From the NCBI GenBank assembly GCA_016169945.1, contig JADLSH010000377.1:2162001-2226000 (forward strand): DNA of 64,000 bases, written 5' to 3'. A program made the translations under genes and the position numbers. The stretch is from Trachythela sp. YZ-2020 (lineage: Eukaryota; Cnidaria; Anthozoa; Malacalcyonacea; Clavulariidae). This document shows, piece after piece, positions 13,461-25,139 of this stretch. Each line of letters starts with the position of its first letter. The first letter of the stretch is position 1. Below the pieces are notes generated by a model that saw only the letters and a program-made list of their open reading frames with translations, ran no database searches and was not told the origin of the DNA.

Positions 13461-14045
13461 GTGTTAGTTCGTACGTCAAATTCAAAATAAAGGAACGACA
13501 CAAGAAAACTGTGTTTGCTCGAAGGAGCTGGCTGAATAGTTCAATAATTTAGTATATAAGGATTTTATATGGTATCAAGCTTCATGAATAACCTTGATAG
13601 GGGCTGGTATGTAGGGCCCAATTGCCCAAATTTGTTAATTTAAATATTTCAAATCATTTGCATAAAATTGTTTAAGCCAGATTGTGGGCTCAGTTGCATA
13701 ACATATATAAGCGTCAACTACAGCGAAGTATAGAACATTTTTGACATTTAATTATAAGTAGTGTGACAATATAGTGTGAATATTTAGCAAAAATAATATG
13801 GATTCAATATTGTTGAACATCTTTATCAAATAATGCTCGTCAATGTGAGGTATGTTCCCGTCAATTAGTTATTTAGTTTTAAGGATTATATTGTTGTATA
13901 ATAGATATAATATGTAGTATAAAAATTTTGATTAGAAAACCAGCACAATCTATATTAAAAATATATTCGAGAAATAGAGGCTGAGTTATTCTCATGTTGG
14001 AGTTAAGTAGATCCTACAAACCTATTTCCACGTGTGCAAGTAAAC
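13461..14045. other. No gene seen
   Basis: AT-rich sequence without a supported ORF, RNA gene or repeat. Confidence 0.4.
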
Positions 14046-14745
14046 AGGTACCATGATCCCCGAGCCGGCGCAAAGCGCCGTGCGGGGGTACTAATTCCGC
14101 TCGGAGATTTACACCCGGGTATGTGAAAACATTGTGGAATGCAAAGTCGTCATTTTTTTTGTCATGGACAGGGCTGGACTGGACTATGGACTGGACCACA
14201 GATTAACTATGACAGGCAAGTTTTAAACAGGCAAGTATCTATTTTGCATGCTTGCGTCGCCGATTTATAGCATGCAGTATAGTTTGTGAATTTGAAAATA
14301 TGTAGATAATTCTATGTGGTCAATGCAACATTGATTGATCTTTAAGAGTATTTTAGTATTGATTCAAATGTGTTATAGAAAAATAAAAAAGCATTAAATC
14401 TCAAAAACTTCATTACAAAAGCAAGTGCGAAGTATAAAAATACTCCTCGAAAAGCAGTTGAAGTTTTTTGGAAATTTCGAAACGTTTTGTGAACATCTAA
14501 GGTTGAATGTTACAGTAAATCAAAGCTAAAAGAGTACATAATAGCATACTCACTTTATATAGTTGGGCAATTGATAATTTTATAGTTAAAAACAAAATAA
14601 TATTTTGTACAAATTAAAATATAAAAATATGCAATGGTGCGTGTTACCATGGTTACATGCGTCGACTCAGTACTTCGTGTTACAATAACTTTTGGGGAGT
14701 AAATTGTTTGGGCGAGGGGATTCTGCATGTATGGATTTCTAGTTT
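14046..14745 (-). repeat. Dispersed repeat family, copy 1
   Basis: The left edge (14,049-14,125) is the reverse complement of the block GTGTAAATxTCCGxGCGGAA ... CGGCTCGGGGAT seen at 32,393-32,450 and 34,545-34,592. The right edge (14,705-14,745) is the reverse complement of the ACTAGAAATACATGC ... CCCCTCGCC block seen at 31,336 and 22,967. In between it shares the 'gttgggcaattgataatttt' and 'tttcgaaacgtttt' stretches with the copy at 22.96-23.86 kb. No transposase ORF and no clear inverted ends were found, so the class is unknown. Confidence 0.6.
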
Positions 14746-15339
14746 AGTCTATATAGACGATAGTCAAGTGTATATGAAAGAACGATTTATATGTGACAAG
14801 GAAGGAAAATATTTTTGTAACATAGATGTTTTTATTGTACATTCATCGAGTTTCTACACTTTGTATTCGATTACCTATAGAAAAACCTCATACGACAAGA
14901 ACAGTTGCATTAGTTGAGAAACTTTAAATACTGTAAATTATATACTGCATCAAACTAACCTGGACATGGACCTGCGAAACATGTTTTATTTTTTAAGATG
15001 ATAATGTAATCAACGTTTGCTTAATTTTCAGTGCAATCAGCGGACGTCTCGTTTTGTTACTATATAAACTTCAGGGAAAATGTGCTCAATTTTTAGATAG
15101 GAAATCATTGTTGCTAAACAAAACAATAAGGCAAAACAAGGACCATTCCAAATATATCGGCTATATAGCAAGACCATACACCATGGGGCAGATCCAGGGA
15201 CATAGCGGACCTGATTAATTTCCAAATGGCCTTTACATGCACGAGGATGACAATTTAGAACTGATACAGAGCTATCTAGTACAAATAAAGGAAGTTCATT
15301 ATTAGGAAATACATTGCATACAGTAGATATGGTTATTAC
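14746..15339. other. No gene seen
   Basis: Open frames here carry no motif. This may be intron sequence downstream of the TSR exon in the minus-strand gene. Confidence 0.35.
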
Positions 15340-15483
15340 CTGGACAGGGGTAAGGCTTACATGCTCTGGTACCGTTCATGGTACCATTACAACCATATCC
15401 AGTCGCATTTAAACACCATCGTGTTTCAATACCTTCACCACAAGTAACACTACATGATGTCCAGTTTGACCAGTTTGAAATCT
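15340..15483 (-). CDS. Thrombospondin type-1 (TSR) domain exon
   Basis: 144-nt exon with acceptor AG at 15484-15485 and donor GT at 15338-15339. It encodes a TSR: 'ISNWSNWTSCSVTCGEGIET' is the W-x-x-W-x-x-C-S-x-x-C-G-x-G core with its Arg/Thr continuation, followed by four more cysteines and ending C-K-P-Y-P-C-P-G. All six cysteines and both tryptophans of the stacked Trp-Arg core are present. TSRs occur in secreted or cell-surface adhesion proteins. It lies on the same strand as the EGF array at 4.6-9.1 kb and could belong to that gene, although retroelement debris separates them. Confidence 0.85.
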
Positions 15484-16039
15484 CTACACATGAAACGAAA
15501 AACACAGATATTTCCAATATAATAATATACATGAATAAATTCTCAATTCTGATTGGCTAAAAGTGCATGGTAGAACGGTATGTTCTAAAATATTCAATAT
15601 ATGGCGTATGGCTATTTCAATCTTTGTATAAAAATACCTGAAAAGCTGCTATGGATATGAGTCCCACAATAAAGATAAAAAATGTTCAATTATAACCATG
15701 AATTTTCAGTATGGGTTATATAAAACATGGTTGATAAATTCACTATTCGCCCTTCATAACACGGATCCCAGATATCCAGTGTATTTTCCGACAGTTAATG
15801 TGTACAAAACAAATAAATAATTAACATTACCCCATTATGCTGCATTCATTAATGACCCACAAGTGTACATCGTATCAATGGCACATTGATCTCTGTGATA
15901 GGGATTCTATTCCTGTAGTATGAAGTAGTGCAATTATATTGTCGCCTCATTGGCATGTGAGAAGAGTGCCTCCTGTGCGACTCCATCAATCACCTCAGGT
16001 TTTCTCCGAGTACTCCGGTTTCCTCCTCAGTAACACTGG

Positions 16040-16092
16040 ACGAAGTGTTACAGTGCAGTTCAGTTCAGTTTAGTTTAATTTAGTTCAACTTA
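16040..16092. repeat. Degenerate (CAGTT)n-type simple repeat
   Basis: A run of cagttcagttcagttt... fading into tttaatttagttcaactt, just downstream of the second TSR exon in its transcription direction. Confidence 0.6.
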
Positions 16093-16112
16093 AAACAAAG
16101 AAATAAGGTCAC

Positions 16113-16253
16113 CTTCGCAAGACTTGATATTACACTGTCTCGTTTCCATCGTGGTTTTATTACATATCATAGCTACAGTGTCTAAACACGATCTGTTCCT
16201 TGACTGATGACATGATTCATTGCAAGTTGCCCAGTTTGACCACGACGAAAACA
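16113..16253 (-). CDS. Second TSR domain exon (upstream)
   Basis: 141-nt exon between acceptor AG (16254-16255) and donor GT (16111-16112), phase-compatible with the downstream TSR exon. It encodes F-S-S-W-S-N-W-A-T-C-N-E-S-C-H-Q-S-R-N-R-S-C and later T-R-Q-C-N-I-K-S-C-E-G. The usual C-G-x-G after the second cysteine is C-H-Q-S, so the first loop is atypical. Two adjacent TSR exons of compatible phase show that a tandem-TSR protein is encoded here. Confidence 0.78.
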
Positions 16254-16255
16254 CT

Positions 16256-18724
16256 GGGTGTTAAAAAAAGGTCAAAAATATAAACATAATATCAGTACAA
16301 TTGTAAAGAATTACGTGAAGAGTTTTCAGTCGTTCTCAACCCGGGTTGAGTTTCAATTCTGTTGACCAAGAAAAAAAATTCAGCAGGGCCTAGCCATTAA
16401 ACCCTTTTCGAATTATACAACGTTCGATATAAACATGACGAAAATTTAAGTCTGCATGAGTTCATTCATCCAATCTGAGTCCGAGTTGAAAAAAACTATG
16501 TTTAAAATTCCTGGATGGTTGTCCAATACTGTCGAATTATAAGGATCCTGAAAATGGTAAAATACTGAATACGATCAGTACGGTTTGTACAGTTCGTGAA
16601 AATGGTTTACGATCGTGCGAACTGTAAAATAGTGAAAAAGGGTTAACGGATCTCGGCAAAAACTGCTCAATGTCATTGAGCGCAAATAAACTGCAGGGTA
16701 CTGAAACATACATATTTTTAAATATGTCACACTTAAATTCCAGTATTGGAAGATTAAATAACGGCATAGATAAAGTTTCTGCCGAAAAGGAAAAATCAGG
16801 CGGAGGAAAGGCGTGCAGGCCCAGGCAAAACAATATCATGTCCTTGGTTTTGCTGGCAGCAGAATATGCACCTTTCAAACAAGTGCTATTTGAGTCAGTG
16901 TTTTCTTTTGCCCTCTCGGGGGCCATGAGATGGAAATATGGGCATACCATGGACATAGTTCTGTTGTCAGACCAACACTAATGATTTATGCCTGTGGTAG
17001 TTTGAAACTACTGTATATATTTATTGGAGAAAGCTTTTATTAACCGCTGTCTGGTTAAGACGCCTTGAACAACCAAATGGCTACAATAACTATGCCGACA
17101 AGACATAACCAATAAGCCTGCAAACAGGGGTTACAAGACGAAAAATTGTAGAGAAACTCTCGCCTCATTTCCGTATGGAAACAATGTCTTTTGTTGTAAG
17201 AAATTGGATTGCAATAAAAATTGTGTCCATATGCTTAAAAAGCAATTTTATTATGTAAAACTTTTCATGAGCTAGTACGTTATTTGCCTTTTTGTACTCC
17301 ATACCTAACAACACGCCATAGACATAGCTGACAGGAACAATTTATTGTACATGCATATGCATCTCGATTGTCATGTTCCACTATCAGTGAGATACGAAAA
17401 TCTTGGTGATAATTTGACAAACTGTGGTGACACTTCCATTCTGTCCTAGTGCTGTAATTCAGTTTTATCGTTAATGACACTGAATATTACTCTTCATTCC
17501 GGTATATTTCTACACCAAACACTTCAGTTTGAGATCAGAGAAATCTGTTATAACTTATCTTTTAATCGAAAGCTGAGCTTATGACCTCTTAGCTATTTTA
17601 GTCGTATAGATATTTCACCTTGAGACATGTCACGTCCATAATTACTTGTGACTGCCAATATTACCATGCAAATTTCAACAAGTCCTGTTAGATGATTGTG
17701 ACACAAAAGTATATACAATTAACAATGTACAGTAATAACAGTACCCTTAATAATCCATTCCATGAATTGGGTATATCACTGCTGTAATGCTAACTTCTGA
17801 GTAGATTCTGCAATCACTGATGACCAAAATATTTGTAGTTTTACATATTCTATAACTTAATGCTCCAGGTGTATATAGTAACCAATTGACTGTTTATCGG
17901 GATAACGCTTATTACAACGAATTACAGTTCTGACTGTACTCAGTATGACATACCGAATAGGGGTTGCACGGACAAAAATCTGAAACGGTACCTAACCTTA
18001 TACCGATTTTAAACGAGTTCTATTGTTAACAGACCATAGTCTGAGTGCAAACTATTTTGAATACAATTCATTTTAAAAATACGTCATATTGGAGGCCAGT
18101 GATGGCACAATAACAGTATTGCAATTTTTGTAGAAGCAGTAATACAGGTTACTTCATTTAACAACAATATATTAATTGTAGATTTTGATCATTTGTAACC
18201 ATTGGCATGTAGAATATGAAAAATCAGTGGTCGTATGCAGCTCGACAGACACTCATATTATCTGATATCACGCATGTATGAATCAGATTGTTAGTTTGCT
18301 CAGGCTTTATAGCTGCGCTGCGAGACATGTTGATGAATTTACTGATAAAATTTTATAATTTGGGTTAGTGTTAATCGATTGTTCTTGTATGGATCCATCC
18401 ATATATGTATAAACTTTACACTATATTTAACTGATACCAAGTTCTAATATTATGGCAATCATGGAATTTGGGTGGTAGTATATATAAAATAGATAACTTC
18501 CACATTATGGAACTCCATGATTTGCTATTCTATTGGAACCATGCAAAAATATCAATGCATAAACCATCATATATAAATTTTTGCCAATATTTCAATTGTT
18601 TTTCTCAAATGCGCAGCAGCATTAAACCTAGTGCTAATAATGCGACTTTAGGGATTTTTTTCCAGAAACATTTCTTTGTTGCTATTTTAAATAAAAAATG
18701 CTTCTTTTATCCTCTCTGCTTTTG
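16256..18724. other. No gene supported; one unrecognised overlapping ORF pair
   Basis: Both strands are open over about 16,537-16,981 (139 codons minus, 103 codons plus). Neither product shows a domain, signal peptide or splice context that I recognise. The rest is AT-rich and featureless. Upstream exons of the TSR gene could lie here, but I found no further TSR or EGF motif. Confidence 0.35.
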
Positions 18725-19020
18725 CCGTGTCAACCTCAAAGCTTGCATTAAAAATGTCTAACACTTGTCGCGCAAATGGTCGTGCCAACCTCAAAGCTTT
18801 TCTAACTAGTTGTTGCTACAAATGCAGTGCCAAACTCAAAGCTTTCCTGCAAAATTTTTAATTAATATTAATATTTGTCGCTGCAATTGCAGTGCGAACC
18901 TCAAAGCGTTTCTGCAAAAACTGTAACTAGTTGTCGCTGCAGTTGCAGTGCCAACCTCACGCTTTCCTGTAAAACAATTCAACTACTTGTCGCTGCAAAC
19001 GCAGCGCCAACGTCAGATAT
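18725..19020. repeat. About 60-bp tandem repeat, five units
   Basis: Five imperfect units share the motif 'tgtcgctgcaaatgcagtgccaacctcaaagc', followed by a variable T/A-rich spacer. The phrase 'caacctcaaagc' or a variant recurs near 18,732, 18,786, 18,831, 18,897 and 18,952. The 'gctgcaxxxgcag' core is palindromic. No coding role is visible. Confidence 0.75.
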
Positions 19021-20050
19021 TCGCATTTTTTGTAATGTGGAGTAAGATATCTCGACTTTAGCAACGTTTTTTCTTGTGTTGCTAAATACTAATTATGATG
19101 ATGAATTTGTTTTATCCATGTTGGATCAATTTGCGTGAATTTTCAAAAAAATACAGTGGCATTGTCGTTGACATCAATTTTTGTGTAATTTCTATATCAT
19201 GTGTATAGAGTATTTAGTTCATGCAATTCTTTCGAAATTTCCACTTTTCTGTCCAAGGTTTCATTCTATACATGTTATCATTCTTTGTTTCTGATATTAG
19301 CAAAATTTTGGAAATATTTCTTTTACAGATAAATATGTTGCCAAAATCTTACCATATCTTAATTATTAACAACGCTTTCGCCCAATTTGTGCTAAAAATG
19401 CAGTTTTATTTAAATTGTGTCCGGGAAATCAGGAAAAAGAAATTTTTCACTTACCTTTACAACACAAGTAGATTAAAATTTCCCTAAAATTCTCTACCTT
19501 TTCTAGTTAACATACTGAAGTTATAGTAGTTTTGGATAAGATCTGAGTACACTCTTCTGTAAAAGTATTTAGCCTTAGTTATAGAGCTTCGTTTTTGTGT
19601 TTGAGACATTGTCTTTACAGTCTTTAATCTAGTTACTCGTGACATAATCATGAAGTTATAGTAGATGGTGTAACCGTGAAGACCGCGCTTGCTCAGTTTG
19701 TATTCTGAAAATCAAAATCTAGTGAACTTTGACACTTTTGTTCTACATAAAATTTCCGCCCCAGTAACCTTATTCTATTAAGTTACCAGTAACAAAAGTA
19801 ATGGCTCTAAAACCCGAGGTCTCGTTGACGAAAGCGAGGCTGTATAACCAATGCAAAATACTTTCCGAAAGGGTGTAACAGTTTAAACCTGTTTCTTCCG
19901 CGTAGGTTTTGATATACATGTTAGTGAAGACATGCCTGCCCCCTTGATTTAAAAATACAGTGAGTTGTGATATGCAGATGGATACACGAACAAAAATTTA
20001 TATACATTTTTAAACTTAGCCATGAGCAGTTGCGAAAAATGCAACTTTAG
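19021..20050. other. No gene seen
   Basis: AT-rich. The frame 19221-19487 (88 codons) is a hydrophobic, Phe/Leu/Ile-rich translation typical of AT-rich non-coding DNA. Confidence 0.35.
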
Positions 20051-20054
20051 GCCC

Positions 20055-20130
20055 TCTTGCATACATCGAACCTGCGGCCCTGCGATTCTGGTGCAGCGCT
20101 CTAACCAACTGAGCTACAGAGTCCAGTTGC
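20055..20130 (-). repeat. tRNA-derived SINE head
   Basis: Read on the minus strand this gives GACTCTGTAGCTCAGTTGG, then TTAGAGCGCTGCACCAGAATC, then GCAGG...GGTTCGATG. The A-box (TAGCTCAGTTGG) is perfect and a B-box-like GGTTCGA is present, but the acceptor arms do not pair as in a functional tRNA. A related segment with the same 'aactggactctg' lead-in lies at 46,366-46,480 on the other strand, which supports a SINE family over a tRNA gene. Confidence 0.65.
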
Positions 20131-20725
20131 TGAGCGTTAACCGCAACGTCGTGTATATATGATGAGAGTGATGCCATCGTGTTTTGGTATTTGTTTTTCG
20201 TTATATTCTGATTCCGAATACATAGAACGAGATATTTTATACCTGGCTAAGTCTAAAAATGCGTATACATTTTCGTTCGTGTATTCCATCAACAAACACC
20301 TTCTACTTATATTTCAATCGAACGAGATGGCAAGAAAAAATCTTGATATTTACCCATAATTTGTGATATTCTTAGCCATACTTTAATATACAAATCAGTA
20401 CCTGCATTTCTATTGTCATTATTTCTCATTCTTTCCTCCTCGGTCTTTGTCTATACGAAATTGATTCCAAAAATACAGAAGTAAGTGATAGATATAAAAG
20501 GGTAAGTCATCATTTAACAATTCAATACTAGATATAATTACACCATCAGCTATTCCCATGCGTATTTGACAAGGAATGTACATTGTAATGAACGCTTGAC
20601 ATTATACTACCTCACAGCACACATCAGAAATGTCGTAGATTTAGTAATATCTATTGGTTATGGTCAGTGCATATATATATGAGTAGTAATGTAGGTAGGT
20701 TTTGAGGCGGTAGGGGTGATGGGGC

Positions 20726-20815
20726 AACATCATTAGCATAAAATGAGGGGCGCAACATCATTAGTATATGAGGCTGAGCATCATCATTAGCATACGAGGG
20801 GTACACATCAATTAT
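20726..20815. repeat. Short tandem repeat with CATCATTAGCATA core
   Basis: Three to four units of about 30 bp, each with '(a/c)atcattag(c/t)ata' followed by a gaggxg stretch. Confidence 0.6.
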
Positions 20816-21149
20816 TCAACTTGGTCCTACCCCTTTCAGACTTCTCAACCGTCATTAATATATAATGACGTCACGGAACAAGATCAGGCAATTTTGGGCG
20901 GAAAAAAAAATAATTCTGTGTTCTGCATATTTTGTGGTTACTTCACATAATAACAAGCAGAAATATGGCTTTGTTGCGACAATATAAGCATGGTAAATAT
21001 ATAAATTCTTTATTAGTATTAAATATATTTTCGTATCTATTGAACTGTTATTGCCTAATGCGAAGTAATAACAAGCGGCTTTCTGAGACGAGAAATATAA
21101 CAAATGCGACGCTTAGCCTATAATAGAACATTTTTACAAATATAGACAT

Positions 21150-21265
21150 AACCTTGAATAATTGAATCATTTAATCCTAAGATTGAACCTTGAATCTTAG
21201 GATTGAATCTTTGAATACTAAGATTGCATCAATGGATCCTCAGATTGAATCCTTGAATCCGAAGA
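21150..21265. repeat. Short degenerate repeat of TTGAATC / CTAAGATTGA motifs
   Basis: The motifs TTGAATC, ATCCTAAGATTGA and GAATCTTAGGATTGAATC recur several times in both orientations. No function visible. Confidence 0.45.
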
Positions 21266-22021
21266 TCAGTGGTGACTAAATTACTTTACTGATTTTGCAC
21301 TTGAGTAAATTAAAGTAGAAGTAATTGCTTGTGCCCAGGCCTATAGGCCGTTCTCGAGACTTAAAATGCAAGTTTTATTGCGAATTGTGAAAAAAGTGTC
21401 CTGGACTTCCGGTTTGGAACACATCAGCTCGGTTTCAGTTCGCCAGTTGGTTTCAATATTTCCATACACTGAAGCGCATTGAATTTCTCTCGTTGCTCTG
21501 TAATTGTTGTTGTTAATACTATGCTTTGGACAGCCTATACTTTCGAGTTTCGTCTTATCGCAATATTTTGTAGAGATTTGTAAACGTACACCAGGTCAAC
21601 ACCAGAACCTTTCCATTCGTAAGGGAGCTCCTAACAGCGAAATACCAAAAGATCAACAGTGTTTATATCGGCGTCGCTATTATATTCTCCCGTTTGTGAG
21701 AAAGCTGAACTAGTGAACTACGAAAAGACAGATATAATGAAAAAAGCAAGTATTTGAGAATCCATTGTTATCTAAAGATTATTTAGTTTGGATGAAAATT
21801 TGTGGAGAAATGTACAAAAATTTAGCTTGTTTCTCCGGCTGAACAGAACTGAGTACGTAATTAGTGCATGTATAATTTATGCGAGAATAGACCCATGCCT
21901 TGTTAACATTTTGCTCCAAGGCAAATTTTGATTATACATAATATGTTCTCCATTGTGATATCGAAGCTCCCTTGAGAGCTTTAGAGAGCTTTTGTAGTTT
22001 TGCCTGTTAGAGAAACGTTAA

Positions 22022-22561
22022 GCCGGTTTTCCACTAGGCGGAATTTTGCGCGCGGAGCGACATTTTCCGCCACGCGCATGCGTAGAAGCAAGACATATTG
22101 GCGGAATTTTTCCGCTGTTGTGCAAGACTGTGCACTGATCGCTCCGCCAAGAAGTTGAAGGCAGTTCAACTTTTTCGATTTTCCGCGCGTACTATGGACA
22201 AAATCAACCAATCACAGTGCGTTGTACAATTTTGCGAGGTCATTTGACAAATTCAAGATAGCGTCCGGTCAGAATCAACACAACATTGATATCTCTTTGA
22301 TTTTAAACGAATTGAACCAGCAAAACATCCAAGCAAACCAGGAAAGTCCAAGTAGTATTGACGACGGATCTATTGGCATTGTGCTAACTGAGTCTGAGTG
22401 AGTTTGACACAGAGATGTTTATTCAGGAAATTAGACAATAGTATTCCGCTAATCCGCTCGCAAATATTATTGCAGTGGAAATCATTCGCTTTTTTCCGCC
22501 CGGAAAAATTATATCAAAAATTCAGCTCCGCGCGCAAAATTCCGCCTAGTGGAAAACCAGC
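22022..22561. mobile_element. 540-bp MITE with TTAA target duplication (piggyBac-like)
   Basis: Inverted ends of about 37 bp begin GCCGGTTTTCCACTAGGCGG on the left and GCTGGTTTTCCACTAGGCGG on the right (reverse complement), and continue with AATTTTGCGCGCGGAGC at both ends. The element is flanked by TTAA at 22018-22021 and 22562-22565, the target site characteristic of piggyBac-superfamily transposition. There is no transposase ORF inside. A short minus frame at 21981-22211 only reads across the left end. Confidence 0.82.
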
Positions 22562-22565
22562 TTAA

Positions 22566-22950
22566 AGGAGACAAGGGATCAAAATAGGCCTTGTGCAGGT
22601 AACTTAGCATAACAATAGTGGGATCCAGTGGTCGTAATTCCTTCATTGTCTTTTCATTGTTTTGGAAATCTCACTGCTCTCCATGCGTCCCAGTCACTCA
22701 TTGTTTTTACATATTTGTGATGTCATGCAAATGGTCAATTTGACTCAATATGCTAGCGGACGTGCGTAATTTCTGCAGAGTGCACTCTAGTTACAGTTGA
22801 GTAAAGCAAGCCGGTTTTACCATTATTAGGATTTTCTCGCCAACATAAACTTGGGTAAATATCCTAATATATAAGCAGATAACCTCGAATACTGTTTATA
22901 GTACATGTATGAACTAAGGAGTACACGGTATGCAATTTGATTTGGATAAT
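22566..22950. other. No gene seen
   Basis: No supported ORF or repeat between the MITE and the next dispersed repeat. Confidence 0.35.
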
Positions 22951-22959
22951 AGCAAGCGT

Positions 22960-23858
22960 GGACAATAAATACATGAATGCAGAATCCCCTCGCCCATTCG
23001 AAGTAAGCAATTATATCCCCAAAAGTTATTGTAACATGAAGTATTTTGTCGTTCACGTTGTAACCATTGTAACACGCAACTGGCCATATAAATATATATA
23101 TTTTTTTTGTACAAAATGGCAAAATAGTCATAAAATTTGTACTTTTAACAGGAAAATTATCAATTGCCCAACTATGTAAAGTAGATTTGGCGGTTGAGTT
23201 GTGTAAAACTCCCTGAAAAAACTTTCATTAACTGTAAAATTTAACCTTAGACGTCTCAGAAAACGTTTCGAAATTTTCTGGCGAAAACTTCAACTGTTTT
23301 TTGAACATCAAAAAACGGTATTTTCATATATCGTCTTTGTCAGTTGAAATGAAGTTTTTGAGATTTAATATGTTGTTTCTTATTTTTACTATAACATACT
23401 TTTTAAGATTAATCAATGACTTATACCTTTGCAAATATAATCAACCATACTGCATGCAAATACGGCAACAGAAAGTATGCTAAATAGACACTTACCCGTT
23501 TAAAACGATAAAAGTGAACTAAAAGTCATTTAAAATGTTTCATTTATCTTGTTTGGGAGACTTTATTTGTCTGTAAAGCGTCCCGTCTCCCTAGTGAACA
23601 AAACAAAACTTTTTGGAAAAATGTCAGTTAAATTTCTGACGTATACATTGAAAAACAAATTATTTGTCTTAGCCAATCATGTGGGTGCTAGTTACTAGTT
23701 TTCCTTCGGCATGATCTCGCGCATGCGCATAACGTAGGAACCAGTCCATGACGTAGGGTCCATGGCATCGCGGCGGATGACTTTGGATTACGCTATTTTG
23801 TTAAACTCCGGTGTAAATATCCGAGGGAAATTAGTAGCTATTCGGGGATTATAACTCA
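22960..23858 (+). repeat. Dispersed repeat family, copy 2
   Basis: Opens with AAATACATGAATGCAGAATC then CCCTCGCCC, and closes with GGTGTAAATATCCGAGGGAA then ATTCGGGGATTATAAC. It shares long internal stretches with copy 1, for example 'aaagttattgtaacatgaag', 'attatcaattgcccaactat' and 'aaaacgtttcgaaattttc'. No ORF of interest. Confidence 0.6.
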
Positions 23859-24329
23859 CTAGTACAATCTTGATTAGCTATTATTTGAGCAAAGGAACCA
23901 TACACACAATTATATTTTTCATGTCTGTTGTCACTTGTGATAATTACTTGATGTTTAAAAAATGCAGTGCAGTTAGCTTTTCCTTACAAGTTGCGGTCTC
24001 GAATAGAAAGTACAAAGGAGTTTTAAAAACTACTTCAAGTAAAAGTAAAAAATAAAAGTACATCGTCTGTAACCTGTAAAATGGAGGAACGTGTTAATAC
24101 TCAGACAGCAACAGTCACATAAACTTTATCTGCCCACACCTAAACTACCTCTGACTCTGCAGAAATGCACCTTTGCACAATTTTAGAAATTGAAGTATGG
24201 ATTTCAGAATTTTTACATTGGCTTTTCTCCTTTATTTCCCGTTATACTCGTATACTTCGCGTTATACTTTATACAAAAGAAACAGTCCTGTAAATCAAAA
24301 CGGACAATCACAGAACATCTACCATTTTT

Positions 24330-25139
24330 ATGTCATGACAAATGCTTATCTAACCGGCCATTCCAACGTTACGGTCCAATGCGCGTGATAATGCAACATC
24401 GTCACCTCGGAATGTTAACTGTGGTGACCCACAGGAATCCAACTTTTGCCCTCTCTTGTTTTTATTGTATGTTAACGATCTGCCGAACTGTGCGTTCTCG
24501 TAGTTTATCAAATTTGGAAGAAGCCTTGAATTATGAATTGAATAACATTCATGAATGGCTTCTTTCAAATAAATTAACAATGAATGTGCATGGAAAAACC
24601 GAGTACTTGGTCATTGGAACCCATCAAAGGTTGAGTAGACTTTCCCAAGATATCAATGTTTCTATTGATGGGAAAACATTAAATCAAATAAACTCAAAAA
24701 TGACTTTATGCGTATTAATTGATGAAAATTTAACCTGGGATGAACAAATCGACAACATCAAAAGGCATTGGCTGTTACGCCGTGTCAAGCCATTTGTTTC
24801 AGCCATAACTCTTAAATACCTTTACCAAGCTTTAGTTCAATCACATTTTGATTATGGTTCTGGCTATGGTATGGAGCAACTGTGGCGAATCCTTGGAAGG
24901 AAAACTACAGAAATTTCAAAACCGAGCTGCATAGAGTCATTACAGGTGATTCATATGAAATATGCTCCTCAGATATTTTGAAAAAATTAAATTGGAAAAC
25001 GCTTGCGGAAAGACGAAAGGTGCAGCAAATAAAATATGTATCGAAAGCTCCTGCATGCGAATGTCCTGAGAACATTTCAGACATGTTTAAAATGTCTAAT
25101 TCTGAACGATATGAGTTAAGAAGTACTAATAACTAATAA
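24330..25139 (+). pseudogene. Decayed LINE reverse transcriptase fragment
   Basis: One frame near 24,420 reads G-D-P-Q-E-S-N-F-C-P-L-L-F-L-L-Y-V-N-D-L-P-N, RT motif B with mutations. After a frameshift, 24190-24981 gives 'NNIHEWLLSNKLTMNV', 'KTEYLVIGTHQRLSRL' and 'QALVQSHFDYGS', the thumb and connection region of CR1/L2-like RT. A last frame (24882-25136) ends S-E-R-Y-E-L-R-S-T-N-N-stop, the usual C-terminus. The catalytic Y/F-x-D-D region is lost. It is related to the fragment at 62.2-63.2 kb. Confidence 0.72.

Noticed and set aside
16537..16981. Overlapping 139- and 103-codon ORFs as a real gene
   Set aside because: Both strands are open over the same place, with no motif, splice site or codon pattern to favour either.
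19221..19487. 88-codon hydrophobic ORF as a membrane protein
   Set aside because: Composition is what AT-rich random DNA gives, with no supporting context.
20055..20130. Possible functional tRNA gene
   Set aside because: The acceptor stem does not pair, the B-box continuation is off, and a second copy shares non-tRNA lead-in sequence; a SINE is more likely.
21981..22211. 76-codon minus ORF over the TTAA MITE
   Set aside because: It crosses the MITE's left end and flank and has no domain.
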